Shown: positions 48,221 through 57,500 of the stretch, piece after piece
Position numbering within the stretch: position 1 is the first letter of the stretch
Layout: each line of letters starts with the position of its first letter
From: Jaenimonas drosophilae
Taxonomy: Eukaryota; Euglenozoa; Kinetoplastea; Trypanosomatida; Trypanosomatidae
Reading direction: 5' to 3'
Length of the DNA: 64,000 nucleotides
Assembly (NCBI GenBank): GCA_030849065.1
Contig: JASAON010001610.1
Span: forward strand, 30,147-94,146
Translations under genes and position numbers: made by a program
Notes under the pieces: model-generated
Seen by the model: only the letters and a program-made list of their open reading frames with translations
Databases searched by the model: none
What the model was told of the DNA's origin: nothing

Positions 48221-49537
48221 ATGTTGTGGATCACGTGGCGATGTCTCGCACTGAACCGCTCTGCGGGTCACCGTTGGATGCCCATTCCACGTCCGCCACC
48301 CCAGAATTTTGACCGACTCTGTGGAACTCACTCCGTCCTGAATGCCCTCCGTGCACACCGGCACCAGCGGGCACGTCAGGAGGGCAGCACAGATTCCACG
48401 GGCACCGACAGAGCAACGACACCCATCTTCCGAAGCCACATGGCGTGCTTGTTCGTTCGAGACTTCAGCGTTGAGGAACCTCATCAGTCAGGCTCTGGTG
48501 GTGGTGGTGGTGGTGGTGACGCCAAGGGGAAGCGCAAGGTGATTCCACCACAGTACTCCGCCGTTCATCGCATCACTGCCTTGGCCAAGTCGATGGAGGT
48601 GCCGCTGCACTTTGTGCCGCGACGCGAGCTCCGTGAGTTGTGTGGGGAACGAAGGAACCAGAACGTTGTGCTTGAGGCATCGTCCTTCGTCCCGACGACC
48701 GCACCCAGTGCCTGGGCTCCCTTCTTTGAGAGTGTGGCGCTACAGACTACCCCGCACTCATGTGGCACACCGCCCGTGGTGAAGACGGTTCTTGTGCTGG
48801 ATCACCTGATGGACCCCACGAACATTGGTACCATTCTTCGAACCGCATTCTTCTTTGGCGTGCAGGATGTCGTCCTCAGCAAAGACTGTGCCGGATGCAC
48901 CGCGGCGGTGTCTCGATCCAGTGCAGGGTTGCTGGAGTACATGAATGTGGTGCGTGCCACATGTTCCACGGAAGTCTTTCTTCGCAACACCATGAAGGAT
49001 CATGCCGACAGCGGTGTCGCACAAACCGTTGAGCTGCAGATACTTGCCAGCCACACGAGGTCCACCATGGCCCCACGTGAGGATGATGATGATGGAGCAG
49101 CGACGGTTGCCGGCCAACGTTCACCGCCAGCGGTGCAGTGTCGTCTTCTCATTTTGGGCAATGAGGGTGAGGGACTCGGTGCCTCGGTACTGAAGTTGTG
49201 CAGCCACCTGGTCCACATCCGCTCCCCTCAGCACCAACGCATGCTGGCCGAGAGCAACACCGCTGCCGCTGTCATTGGGCATGACGACGACGCAGAGGCC
49301 CTCGTTGACCAGCGACGGCGAAGCGTGGAAAAGTTGGCTCGTCTGAGTGTGGGCGAGGTGTCGCTGAACGTGGGCACCGCCTGTGCCACGATCCTCTCGC
49401 ATCTTCAGCAGTGGGATGGCACTCCGACCACCAGCCCAGCCGCAGGTCTGGAGATTGTGCACAATGACAGAAGCGTGGTGGAAGGTCGTGCTCCACACGC
49501 CACGGCCGCACATGAGCCCACACAAGAACACAACTGA
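48221..49537 (+). CDS. TrmH/SpoU-family rRNA 2'-O-methyltransferase (MRM1-like)
   Basis: Methylates a ribose 2'-OH in RNA using SAM, through the SPOUT knot fold. 438 residues from the ATG at 48221; the frame opens ten codons earlier at GTG. The N-terminal substrate-binding module has RLCGTHSVLNALRAH, matching the G-x-HxVxxAL start of the family. Motif 1 is LDHLMDPTNIGTILRTAFFF with N201. Motif 2 is RLLILGNEGEGLG with G313-N-E. Motif 3 is VSLNVGTACATIL near 380, where Gly replaces the usual Ser of SLNVSxA. Inserts that are Gly- or Asp-rich (SGGGGGGG near 98; EDDDDGAA near 288) separate the blocks. The first about 27 residues (MLWITWRCLALNRSAGHRWM) fit a mitochondrial presequence, so mitochondrial rRNA is the likely substrate. 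Confidence 0.88.
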   Translation: MLWITWRCLALNRSAGHRWMPIPRPPPQNFDRLCGTHSVLNALRAHRHQRARQEGSTDSTGTDRATTPIFRSHMACLFVRDFSVEEPHQSGSGGGGGGGDAKGKRKVIPPQYSAVHRITALAKSMEVPLHFVPRRELRELCGERRNQNVVLEASSFVPTTAPSAWAPFFESVALQTTPHSCGTPPVVKTVLVLDHLMDPTNIGTILRTAFFFGVQDVVLSKDCAGCTAAVSRSSAGLLEYMNVVRATCSTEVFLRNTMKDHADSGVAQTVELQILASHTRSTMAPREDDDDGAATVAGQRSPPAVQCRLLILGNEGEGLGASVLKLCSHLVHIRSPQHQRMLAESNTAAAVIGHDDDAEALVDQRRRSVEKLARLSVGEVSLNVGTACATILSHLQQWDGTPTTSPAAGLEIVHNDRSVVEGRAPHATAAHEPTQEHN

Positions 49538-49647
49538 CCCATGCACCGTCACTTCATTGAATGTGAATGTGATTCTGTTGGTGTTGCGGTTGTGTGTGCC
49601 AAACTTCACATACACGGTACATCCACCGTCACTTGGGTGTAGTAATC

Positions 49648-49709
49648 CTCCCCCACCCCCACCCTTCTCATTTCTGCGGCGTGGGCATCGTCATCAAGAA
49701 ATATTTCAG
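49648..49709 (+). promoter_or_regulatory. Candidate trans-splice acceptor for the U-box gene
   Basis: C-rich tract (tcctcccccacccccaccct and tctcatttctg) followed by ttcag with AG at 49708-49709. The ATG is at 49846. Later AGs at 49793-49801 are also possible. The spacer holds no gene. Confidence 0.35.
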
Positions 49710-49845
49710 TTGGTCGTCTGCTCCTGTACTCGCGTACCCAACACTATCACACCTGGTGTCCCCCCATCATCATCTCCATCACTCAACCCCACCTAGCCCT
49801 AGACGGCACTCTTCGTCTTCTCCCTCAACATTCCGCCACGGAATC

Positions 49846-51012
49846 ATGCCGATTGAAGCACGGGTGATACGACTCATTCCCGTTGTGGTGTGGATCCTGA
49901 CGGTGTTGGTGGACAAGTACGCCTGGCTCACACCACGACTTGCTATCCCACTCCCCATCCACCCCAACGCCCCACGGCCTCAGACCAGTCTTATCCCGTC
50001 ACTGGTGCGCGCCTTCACCTCCTTGTGTGTTCCAAGGAGGCTGGCCTCATGTGCGGCCGACTACGTTAATCTGTGCATGATGGAGGCCTCGTCCGTGGGT
50101 GTGAAGGCTGAGGTGGTGGCCTCTGCCGTTGCGGGGACACTTGTCGGAGCGTGCCTCTTTCCTGGACTATGGCCATGGATATGGTTATCGTTCAAGGACC
50201 TCCCATGCGCACCCCGCCACGACATTCGAGCCGAGATGAATGTGCATGGTGATGAAGGGCTGGGCGCCGTCAACCACAACGTGGACCTGGACGACGCCTA
50301 CCCACCCGAGGTGGTCTACCTCTCCACTGCTGACGGTTATGGGATGGCGATGATGGGCTTCCGTTGCGCCACATCTGGGAGTGTTCTGCTACTAGTCCGA
50401 GTACTGGGGGTTACCATGATGGATACCATCGTCCTCTGCGTGAGTAGGTTGCGCCGTCTCACCCCCGTGACGCGGCTGCAAAGCAGCGAGCTCACCTCCC
50501 ACGTTGGGTACGTGGCGTCCTTGAGCTCCTCATGGGCCTTGCATGGGTCTCGGGTGCTCTACTTCGCCACGGGCTACGGCCTTGGCAAGTTGTGGGCCCG
50601 TCGGGAGTCCGTCGCAATCTTCCTCTCGCAGGTGCCTTTGCTGGGCAGCATCTTCGAAGCATCTCTTCCGCTACCCGTTCCCGCTGCCCTGTTGGAGGCA
50701 GACCTCGAGTTCAGCGGGGAGTGCGTGGTGCTGCGCTTTCCCGTGGGAAAGGCGGGGGACAAGACGGGCACCGTTGTGGTCCCGGCCACCGTCATCTGCC
50801 CCATTTTTCGTAGACTCATGCGCAACCCCGTCCAGACGGTGGATGGGTACATCTACGACCGGGAGGGTATCCTGGCGTGGTTTTCCATGCACCAGACATC
50901 TCCCATGACGAACGTCAAGCTGGAGAATTGCGACGTGCAGCCTCACCACGAGTCACGTTTGAGCATTAAGAAGGCCATTTGTGATTATCATCAGGCGACG
51001 AGCACGGGGTGA
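49846..51012 (+). CDS. Membrane-associated U-box protein, putative E3 ubiquitin ligase
   Basis: 388 residues from the ATG at 49846; the open frame before it has no other ATG. The C-terminal 70 residues (about 316-385) form a clear U-box: VICPIFRRLMRNPVQTVDGY, IYDREGILAWF, TSPMTNVKLE and PHHESRLSIKKAI. This is the RING-like fold held by salt bridges that recruits ubiquitin-conjugating enzymes. Upstream, hydrophobic segments occur at about 8-23 (LIPVVVWILTVLV), 86-112 (VVASAVAGTLVGACLFPGLW and on), 180-202 (SVLLLVRVLGVTMMDTIVLC) and 258-285 (IFLSQVPLLGSIFEASLPLP). At least the first two or three could cross a membrane. Layout, with membrane part first and U-box last, suggests a ligase anchored on an organelle. 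Which membrane cannot be told. Confidence 0.78.
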   Translation: MPIEARVIRLIPVVVWILTVLVDKYAWLTPRLAIPLPIHPNAPRPQTSLIPSLVRAFTSLCVPRRLASCAADYVNLCMMEASSVGVKAEVVASAVAGTLVGACLFPGLWPWIWLSFKDLPCAPRHDIRAEMNVHGDEGLGAVNHNVDLDDAYPPEVVYLSTADGYGMAMMGFRCATSGSVLLLVRVLGVTMMDTIVLCVSRLRRLTPVTRLQSSELTSHVGYVASLSSSWALHGSRVLYFATGYGLGKLWARRESVAIFLSQVPLLGSIFEASLPLPVPAALLEADLEFSGECVVLRFPVGKAGDKTGTVVVPATVICPIFRRLMRNPVQTVDGYIYDREGILAWFSMHQTSPMTNVKLENCDVQPHHESRLSIKKAICDYHQATSTG

Positions 51013-51063
51013 CAATTTCTCTTCTTCTTTCTGCTTGGAACTGGTGTTGCACGTGTGTGCCTT

Positions 51064-51095
51064 TTGTTGTTGTTGTTATTGTTGTTGTTGTTGTT
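51064..51095. repeat. GTT trinucleotide repeat
   Basis: About ten TTG/GTT units with one ATT interruption, followed by ttcag at 51096-51100, which also makes a usable splice acceptor. Confidence 0.85.
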
Positions 51096-51264
51096 TTCAG
51101 GAGAAGTACTCACCCATCTTCTTTATTCCAGTCTATTTGTGCTTGACACTATACATATCCAAGTATATATGCAGAAAATGATCCTTACGATTCAATGTCG
51201 TTGCTGCATGGCGTGACAAGCCCCCTAGCTACACCCTCCCCCACCGTTCATGAGACTCAGTAAG

Positions 51265-51313
51265 TCTCTTACTCTCTCTCTCTCTCTCTCTGCCTCACTC
51301 TGTGTTGTTGTAG
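51265..51313 (+). promoter_or_regulatory. Trans-splice acceptor for the 51386 gene
   Basis: A CT microsatellite (51272-51291) followed by gcctcactctgtgttgttgtag with AG at 51312-51313, 72 nt before the ATG at 51386. The other part of the 51013-51385 spacer has no gene. Confidence 0.6.
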
Positions 51314-51385
51314 TGTATTAGTTGTGTGGCGTCGTTTGCGCCACATCATCACAGACCGTTTTGTTCTCCGGCACCAGACGCAACC

Positions 51386-52159
51386 ATGTCGTCGAGTGGT
51401 GCCACTCCATCGGGCCACGGTGGGGGCGGGAGCACGGCGAACCAGGCCAATGACATCACCCGCAATCTCCTCCTCGGTCTTCCCCGTGAGGGGCCAGCAC
51501 CGGGCAGCGCAGAAGCGGCAGAGCTCCAGGCGGCCGAAGCCTTCGTGGCAGACATTCAGCAGGAAATCTTAGCCTACGACGTTGCAAACGCCCAGGCGAT
51601 GGAGGTCTACGCGCGTCAATGCTGGAGCAAGGTGCCCTTCTTTGGACGTCGTGCCAAGGCGGCCATTCAGCAGGAGGAAGCCGCCAAGGCCGCGGAAGGT
51701 GCCACCACCGTGGACCCCTCCATGCAGCATGCCGCAACGGCGGCCGTGAGTGGGTCGGGCCTGCGCCACGAGGTGATGAAGGATAGCAAGCGGGGGGTGA
51801 CGATTGAGCGCACCTCCGCCCTGACCCCAGAGGAGCTTCAGCGTCTGGGCCCAAAGGGGAGTCCACCACCCAAGGTGAATGCGTGGCTCTTCAAGCGCAA
51901 TCACCCCTCGTGGGTGCCCCTCATGCAGCGGTGGTGGGTGCCATGGTTGTGCATTGGCAGCATCTGTCTGGTGTGGACCCCGGATGTCTGGAAGCTGCGG
52001 GCCTTATACCTGTGTGACTACCAGTACGCCCAGGTACGTCGGAGTGTGCACCTGGCCTACTGGCGAGCCACCATGAGCCCGGAGGACTACACGGCCCTCA
52101 TTGCCGACCTGGAGGCACAGCGACCGACCTCGGTCAAGACCTCCGACTGCCCGTTCTAG
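51386..52159 (+). CDS. Unrecognised protein with one probable membrane segment
   Basis: 257 residues from the ATG at 51386; the frame opens 20 codons earlier at GTG. The N-terminus is Ser/Gly-rich. A helical, Ala/Glu-rich segment at about 45-105 (SAEAAELQAAEAFVADIQQE, then AMEVYARQCWSKVPFFGRRA) is followed by a linker. At about 190-215 the sequence WWVPWLCIGSICLVWTPDVW forms a probable single membrane helix. A short basic and Tyr-rich domain comes after it (YLCDYQYAQVRRSVHLAYWR, SPEDYTALIADLEAQRP). The pattern, a soluble helical part, one helix and a small tail, is common in accessory subunits of mitochondrial membrane complexes, but nothing here identifies one. Confidence 0.65.
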   Translation: MSSSGATPSGHGGGGSTANQANDITRNLLLGLPREGPAPGSAEAAELQAAEAFVADIQQEILAYDVANAQAMEVYARQCWSKVPFFGRRAKAAIQQEEAAKAAEGATTVDPSMQHAATAAVSGSGLRHEVMKDSKRGVTIERTSALTPEELQRLGPKGSPPPKVNAWLFKRNHPSWVPLMQRWWVPWLCIGSICLVWTPDVWKLRALYLCDYQYAQVRRSVHLAYWRATMSPEDYTALIADLEAQRPTSVKTSDCPF

Positions 52160-52817
52160 GCTGTGTTGTGCGTCGCTCTTGGTGTGGCGAAGTACCAAAA
52201 CCACATCTTGTTTCTGTTGTGAGGAACCACCAACAGCCGGCACTGTTCCCATTCACTTGTGTTCTGAATCACCTCGTAACGAAACTCTCCCCATCATCTA
52301 CTTGTGATACGCAACCAATAGATGAAATGTGGCTACCAACTGTCACAAGCAACATCTTTTTTCTTTTTCCTTCTTCTTGTTGGTTGTAACTCTCTCCACA
52401 GCGCACATACGCCACGGGGGTTAGATCATCTCTCTCCCCTATTCTCAAGGCGCCACACCAGTAGCACCGTGGATCTGGGTGGCTGTGTTTGGTGTCACTG
52501 GAATAGAGTCTCTCGTGACACCTTCGTGTGTGTAAATAAGGGAATCCTGACCTGTGTGTGGTTGCCCATTCAACAAGCTGGCCGCCCTCATCTCCATCCT
52601 TCTGTTGGTGATTGCGTTGGCGCTGTCGCTGCTGGGGTTGTACCTCTCCGCGCAGGAAGCTGTCTCAGATCAGGCCACTACAGAAAAAAGGGTAGAACAG
52701 AGTCACAAAGTCAGTCGTGTACCAGATACCGTACGACCCGCCGCAACCAAAGCACAACAAAAGAAGAAGAAGACCAACAACACCAAAAACACAAGACGGG
52801 AGGCCAATACCATCCCC
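52160..52817 (+). promoter_or_regulatory. Spacer and long 5' region of the BIVM-like gene
   Basis: A strong tract (atcttttttctttttccttc onward, about 52351-52400) ends ccacag with AG at 52400-52401. A later acceptor candidate is tacctctccgcgcag with AG at 52658-52659. The frame of the downstream gene is open from 52551 and includes a strongly hydrophobic stretch at about 52578-52643, but has no ATG before 52818 and a TGA at 52548. Confidence 0.5.
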
Positions 52818-54104
52818 ATGGGTGACCCACTTGCACCGGGTGAGGCGTGGAGCATTGACTTCTCTGGCGCAAGCTCCAAACGTCGCAAGGTGACGACGAA
52901 GGAGAAGCGCGCGGTGGCTGAGTCGCAGCGCCGCCGACAGGAACAAGCAGGGGGAGGTGCGGTGGACAGCGAGGGCAACACCACTACAGGGCGTCCTGAG
53001 CTCGCCCATGTGTGCGTAGATGGCATGGTGGATCGCCAGTCCATGGTTCCTACTGGCCTGACCACGACGCGCCAGGACCTGGAGCAGCGCCTGGTTCTGC
53101 GTCTTCCACGACTACTCTGCGTCAACAAGCAGTACCCACGAAGTTGCGGCATTTCATCCCTCACCTCCATCTACAACTACCTGTACAGCTCCATTGGCGA
53201 AAATCCGGCACACGCCCATCGCCGGCCCCTCTCGCAAGAGGAAATCATGACGATCCTTGGCTTCGAGCCCCCCTTTGGGGAGATTCCGTGGGGCAGCTTC
53301 ACGGGCAACGCAACCTTGATGCGGTGGTTCCACGACCTCAACCGCCATTTTGGGCTGACAGGCCGTGCCTACATCCTCTACAAGGCCCACGGCTCTGGCA
53401 AGACCTCGCACCTCTACGAGTCCAACGCCGCCATCCTGGATGCCTTCAAGACGGTACTGCGTGACCCCAGCTGTGCCGTCATTTATCACTGCTACAACCA
53501 CTACATGGTGCCCATTGGCTATCAGGATATACCACAGGCACAGGTGGACTTCCTGAAACCACAGGTGGCACCAGAGGTCTGTGACACAACCATCTTCATT
53601 GGTGAGGTCAGTCGCGGCAAGCACGAGGCCCTCTACGCCCGGAAGTGGTCGCAACTCGTCAAGGACATGGAATGTCAGAATCCCAACTACTTTAATATTC
53701 GTCATCCCGAGCTCGGGATTCAGAGCCTGAAGAAGAAGAAGGCGGCGGCAACCCCGACCGATGGTGCTCCAGCGGAGGGTACGTCCACCACCGACGCCTT
53801 GCCAACAACTTTGGGTGAGGGGATCTCACTGCCCAAGATCAAGACACGCCCACAATCTTCTTCCGAGGCCGGAGGCTCCGATGTGACGAAGGGGGAGGAG
53901 GGTACCGCGCCAGTCTCTCCCATCCCACCCGAAGACGGCCCGGCCAAGAAGAAGAAGAAGGGTGGTGGTAATCTGCACTGCCTCATTTGCTTTCGCTGTG
54001 ATGAGGCAGAGGCCTACCTCGACCAGTTTCAGGAGGATGGCAGCAGCAGCGACAGCAACGTGGCCGACGATGTGGAGAGTGGCGATAGTGACAAGGAGGA
54101 CTAG
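52818..54104 (+). CDS. BIVM homologue (basic immunoglobulin-like variable motif-containing protein)
   Basis: 428 residues from the ATG at 52818. The central part matches my recollection of animal BIVM closely: NKQYPRSCGISSLTSIYNYL, LSQEEIMTILGFEPPFGEIP, WGSFTGNATLMRWFHDLNRH, FGLTGRAYILYKAHG, VIYHCYNHYMVPIGYQD, FIGEVSRGKHEALYARKWSQ, ECQNPNYFNIRHPELGIQS, and near the end GGGNLHCLICF. BIVM has no established biochemical function. QYPRSCG with C110 and NHYMVPIG with H228 have the spacing style of papain-fold C39-like peptidases (Q, then CG, later H before a GY-type turn), so a Cys/His active site is possible; that is inference. Basic N-terminus (SSKRRKVTTKEKRA) could be a nuclear signal. Between the BIVM body and the GNLHC end lies a Lys/Thr/Ser-rich insert; the tail is acidic. 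Occurrence of this family in a kinetoplastid shows deep ancestry in eukaryotes. Confidence 0.82.
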   Translation: MGDPLAPGEAWSIDFSGASSKRRKVTTKEKRAVAESQRRRQEQAGGGAVDSEGNTTTGRPELAHVCVDGMVDRQSMVPTGLTTTRQDLEQRLVLRLPRLLCVNKQYPRSCGISSLTSIYNYLYSSIGENPAHAHRRPLSQEEIMTILGFEPPFGEIPWGSFTGNATLMRWFHDLNRHFGLTGRAYILYKAHGSGKTSHLYESNAAILDAFKTVLRDPSCAVIYHCYNHYMVPIGYQDIPQAQVDFLKPQVAPEVCDTTIFIGEVSRGKHEALYARKWSQLVKDMECQNPNYFNIRHPELGIQSLKKKKAAATPTDGAPAEGTSTTDALPTTLGEGISLPKIKTRPQSSSEAGGSDVTKGEEGTAPVSPIPPEDGPAKKKKKGGGNLHCLICFRCDEAEAYLDQFQEDGSSSDSNVADDVESGDSDKED

Positions 54105-54211
54105 TCCATGTACCATCATCTCAGGAAGGGTTGGGGTGTGTTTGTTATTCAGGAGGGAGGCGCACACTTCTGGTGCTAGCGCTCCTCGCTATTCGTTTTC
54201 TCTGCTTGCTG

Positions 54212-54228
54212 GTGTGTGTGTGTGTGTG
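54212..54228. repeat. GT microsatellite
   Basis: About eight GT units in the spacer between the BIVM-like and Exo84-like genes. Confidence 0.9.
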
Positions 54229-54299
54229 GTAGCAATGAGCTTTATTATGTTTTTTTGGCGTACAGATTGATGCATGAAGACCTTCACAGTCAATCACCC

Positions 54300-54352
54300 C
54301 TCCCCCCCCCCACTCCTCATACACACTCTCCCCCCCCCCCTCCCCCTCACCT
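54300..54352. repeat. C-rich runs
   Basis: Two runs of about ten C each (near 54302-54311 and 54331-54340) with CCT and CCCCCTC around them, minus-strand G-rich. Not adjacent to the splice site. Confidence 0.8.
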
Positions 54353-54467
54353 TGGGAAGAGCCCATCTTGGTTGCTGATCAAGGTTCATCCTGATCTGTA
54401 TGGGCAAGCAAGGCAATCAGTCTTACTTCACAGAGTGTGTTGCAAAGAAGAACACACCATGTACTGA

Positions 54468-54488
54468 GTGTGTGTGTGTGTGTGTGTG
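54468..54488. repeat. GT microsatellite
   Basis: About ten GT units directly upstream of the splice tract of the Exo84-like gene. Confidence 0.9.
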
Positions 54489-54493
54489 AATGT

Positions 54494-54521
54494 ACTCTTC
54501 TTCTTCTTTGGTTGTTGGCAG
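54494..54521 (+). promoter_or_regulatory. Trans-splice acceptor for the Exo84-like gene
   Basis: Tract tactcttcttcttctttggt then tgttggcag with AG at 54520-54521, 42 nt before the ATG at 54564. Confidence 0.65.
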
Positions 54522-54563
54522 GCTTTGAGTTGCTAGGCACTCTTTTCCGTAGCTAGACAGGAG

Positions 54564-57500
54564 ATGGAAGGGACCTCCCAGCCCTCCGCGGGGGGCCCTC
54601 CGGCCCGGAGACAACGCCGCCCACGTGGCGCCACACGCACACGCCCGAGTCGTGATGGAACCTCAGCCTCAGTCCCAGACTCCGCCGCTGCCCTGACACA
54701 GCGGATGCAGCGCCGCCATGACGGCACCAAAGACGCCCAGCGCCTTGGCGAGCGCGAGGCGGCCATTGTGGCCCGCTACGTCGGCACCCTCCCTGCCTCC
54801 CCCGCGGCACCGGCGCCAGCCTTCGACGAGCATGCGGTGTTGGCGCAGCTCGTTGACGAGCACAAGGCCAGCTTCCTCAAGCTGGACCGGCAGCTCTCCG
54901 ACGACCACACCACCGCCACCGCACGCCTGCACGCCTCCGTCTTTGCCCATGCCAACGACTTCATCGCCCTCTTCCACGAGGTGGACCGCGCCAGTGGGCT
55001 CGTCGAGACCCTGAAGACGCAGGTGCAGGCCACCAAGGCCTCCATCACCGCCATCAGCAAGTTCACCTACGCCAACATTGGCCAGCCAACCAAGGAGGAG
55101 GGGGAGGGGCGGTGTGGGGCCATGACACAGGGCGGCCATGAGGCCAGCAGCAGCCAGCCACGTCGTCCAAGTCTCATCTCCCGTCGGCGGCAGCCGCAGG
55201 AGCTGAGCCCAACCATGTTCCGTGGCTATGGATGGGCCTCCACCACAGCCTCCGCCTCCCGGGCGGGTGGCAGAGTGTCGGCGGAGGAGCCCGAGGCCGC
55301 CGCGTCGTCCGTGGCGCGGGTCGTAGTGGATCCATGCGGCGCATCGTCGCGGGCAACAACACGCGAGCTGAATGTGGCCTCGTGGCTGCAGTGGCGGCAT
55401 CTCTTCGCCGAGGACATGGCCGCTCGACCAGGGAGCCCGACGGCGGCCAACAAGGCGGAAGCCGCGGCGTGGGTGCAGCACAGCACCACGATGAAGCAGC
55501 AGAACACCGAGGCACAACTATTTGCCGATGTCTTGGGTGAAGAGACGCGGCGCTTCGTGACGGAGGGCCGCCATACCGAGGCGGCGGAACTTCTCCGCAG
55601 CTACGCCGACCAGGCCCGACAACACGCCTGCCAACACCTCGTTTATGACTTGGAGTATGCCGTGGTGTGTTCGGTCCTGAAGCTGCTCCACCACCTCCCC
55701 ATCACCCCCATGTTCCTGGAGAGCGTGCATATACCCTTGGTGCAGCTGCTCCTGCGTCTGGGCTGGACCCGGAGTGCATCCAGGACCTTCCTTCAGCTCC
55801 AGAGTGACTGGCTTCAGCGGGAGCTCCATCAGCTCCAAATGGTGGTGAATCCCGAGTACATGAGCGTCGTTGTCGTGGACTTTGTGGTGCGTGCCCTCCT
55901 TGACCGCGTGCACCGCGAGCAGAGCCTCCGTCCAACACCTTCACCACCACAGCAGGACGCCCCATGTGGAGGAGGAGGACGTCGTGGTGGTGCACCCAAC
56001 ACCGCCGCCCTCATGTGGGTACGACACACCGTGGACACCTTCTCCAGGGAGGTTCTCGCGACCCACATCTTAAGCCATGGCACAGGAACCGAAGGCGGGG
56101 ACACCTCGCGCATTCAGCGGGCCGCCGACACGATTGCCGAGGCCGCCCGTGCCTTCCGTGCCCTCGCGGCGGACGGATTTGGTGGCTGCGAAACGATCGC
56201 CCTTGACCGTCTCACGCCCAGCCTAGTCTTGCTGGAGCAGGACTTTGCCGACCAAACCGTCGCACGTGGCCAAAACTCTGCGCAAGCGATGCTGGAGCAG
56301 CTCATCACGTACATCTCCTTCATGGCACAGGCACACTGGTCCGGCTACGACGCCACGCTCAGCGCGGATGTTGCCCGAACGGCCAACCTTCGATCGCATG
56401 AGCTCCTCACTCTCCTTCGCAATCTACCCTGCACCTCCTACACGCGTCTCATTGAGCTCCAGCTCGCCCCCGCCTCCTGTAGTACCATCTTTGACCAACA
56501 CCACCACCAACGAGCAGCAGGGTCATCGCTGGCTGGTTCTGCTGGTGGGGGTCTCTCGTCCGAGTCCTACGCCTTCCTTCGCTACTGCAACGGCTGCTCC
56601 ACCCTGCACACGCTGCTGGCGAAGTCGCTCATTGGGCTCATTGCCTCCATGACGGGTGCCGATGCGCTGCCCGTCAACGTGCACCGAGAAGCATCGCGGG
56701 TGACGGACAACGTCCTTCACCGCCAGCTGGACTGCGTCTCTACCCTCTTTGCCAATGCGGTTGTGATGGAGTCACTGGATAGCACACTGCACCGCTTGTG
56801 CTCCGCCTTTCTTGAGACAGCAGAGCACGTGCGGGTGGAGCTGGGGCACTACCTATGCTCCCCACTCTACGCTGCACAGCACAAGCACTTCGCGGCGCGA
56901 CGTGGTGCGGGGGCGGCGGCCACGTTGCCCATCTTCGCCGATGCCAGCCAGTCACCCCCGTGGGTGATGGAGTCCATGATGGTGCTCTTCGCCGATGTTC
57001 TTGGCGCGGCGGTGTGGATTGCCTACCTCGCGCGTGGCGAGGCAGTTGGGCAGATGCTCGACCAGCCACAGCTGCAGTTCCGCACGCAACACGTGGAGTC
57101 GTTGCGCAGGGGCCTGCCGTCCTGCGTTCAGGAGTGGCTGATGGCACTGGTCACCCTTGGCTTCCGTGCCGTGGATGCGGGGCGTGAGCTGTCCTTGTTG
57201 GCGGCATCCTCATTGGCCACACCCAACACAGCAGCGGAGTCTTGCGGGGTGGAAGGAGGAGGAGTTGCTGGTTCTGGCAAGTCCTCTGTGGGGCCCACTC
57301 GGGTGAAGGTCGTCGAACGTGCAGCAGCAGCAGCAGCTCCCCAGTCCGCCCCCTCTTCCCCGACGAGCCCCCACACGGGCACTCGACGAGGTTTGTTGCA
57401 GCTCCTCATGTCCATTTTGGATCGTGAGTACACCACACCAGAGGGCTACCTGCTCCATCACGCTGTGCTGCCCATGGAACGGAAGCCTGACCCTGGTGCC

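Noticed and set aside
54669..55517. Minus-strand frame of 282 codons opposite the Exo84-like gene
   Set aside because: Gly/Val-rich antisense shadow in GC-rich DNA, with no acceptor and the wrong strand for the array.
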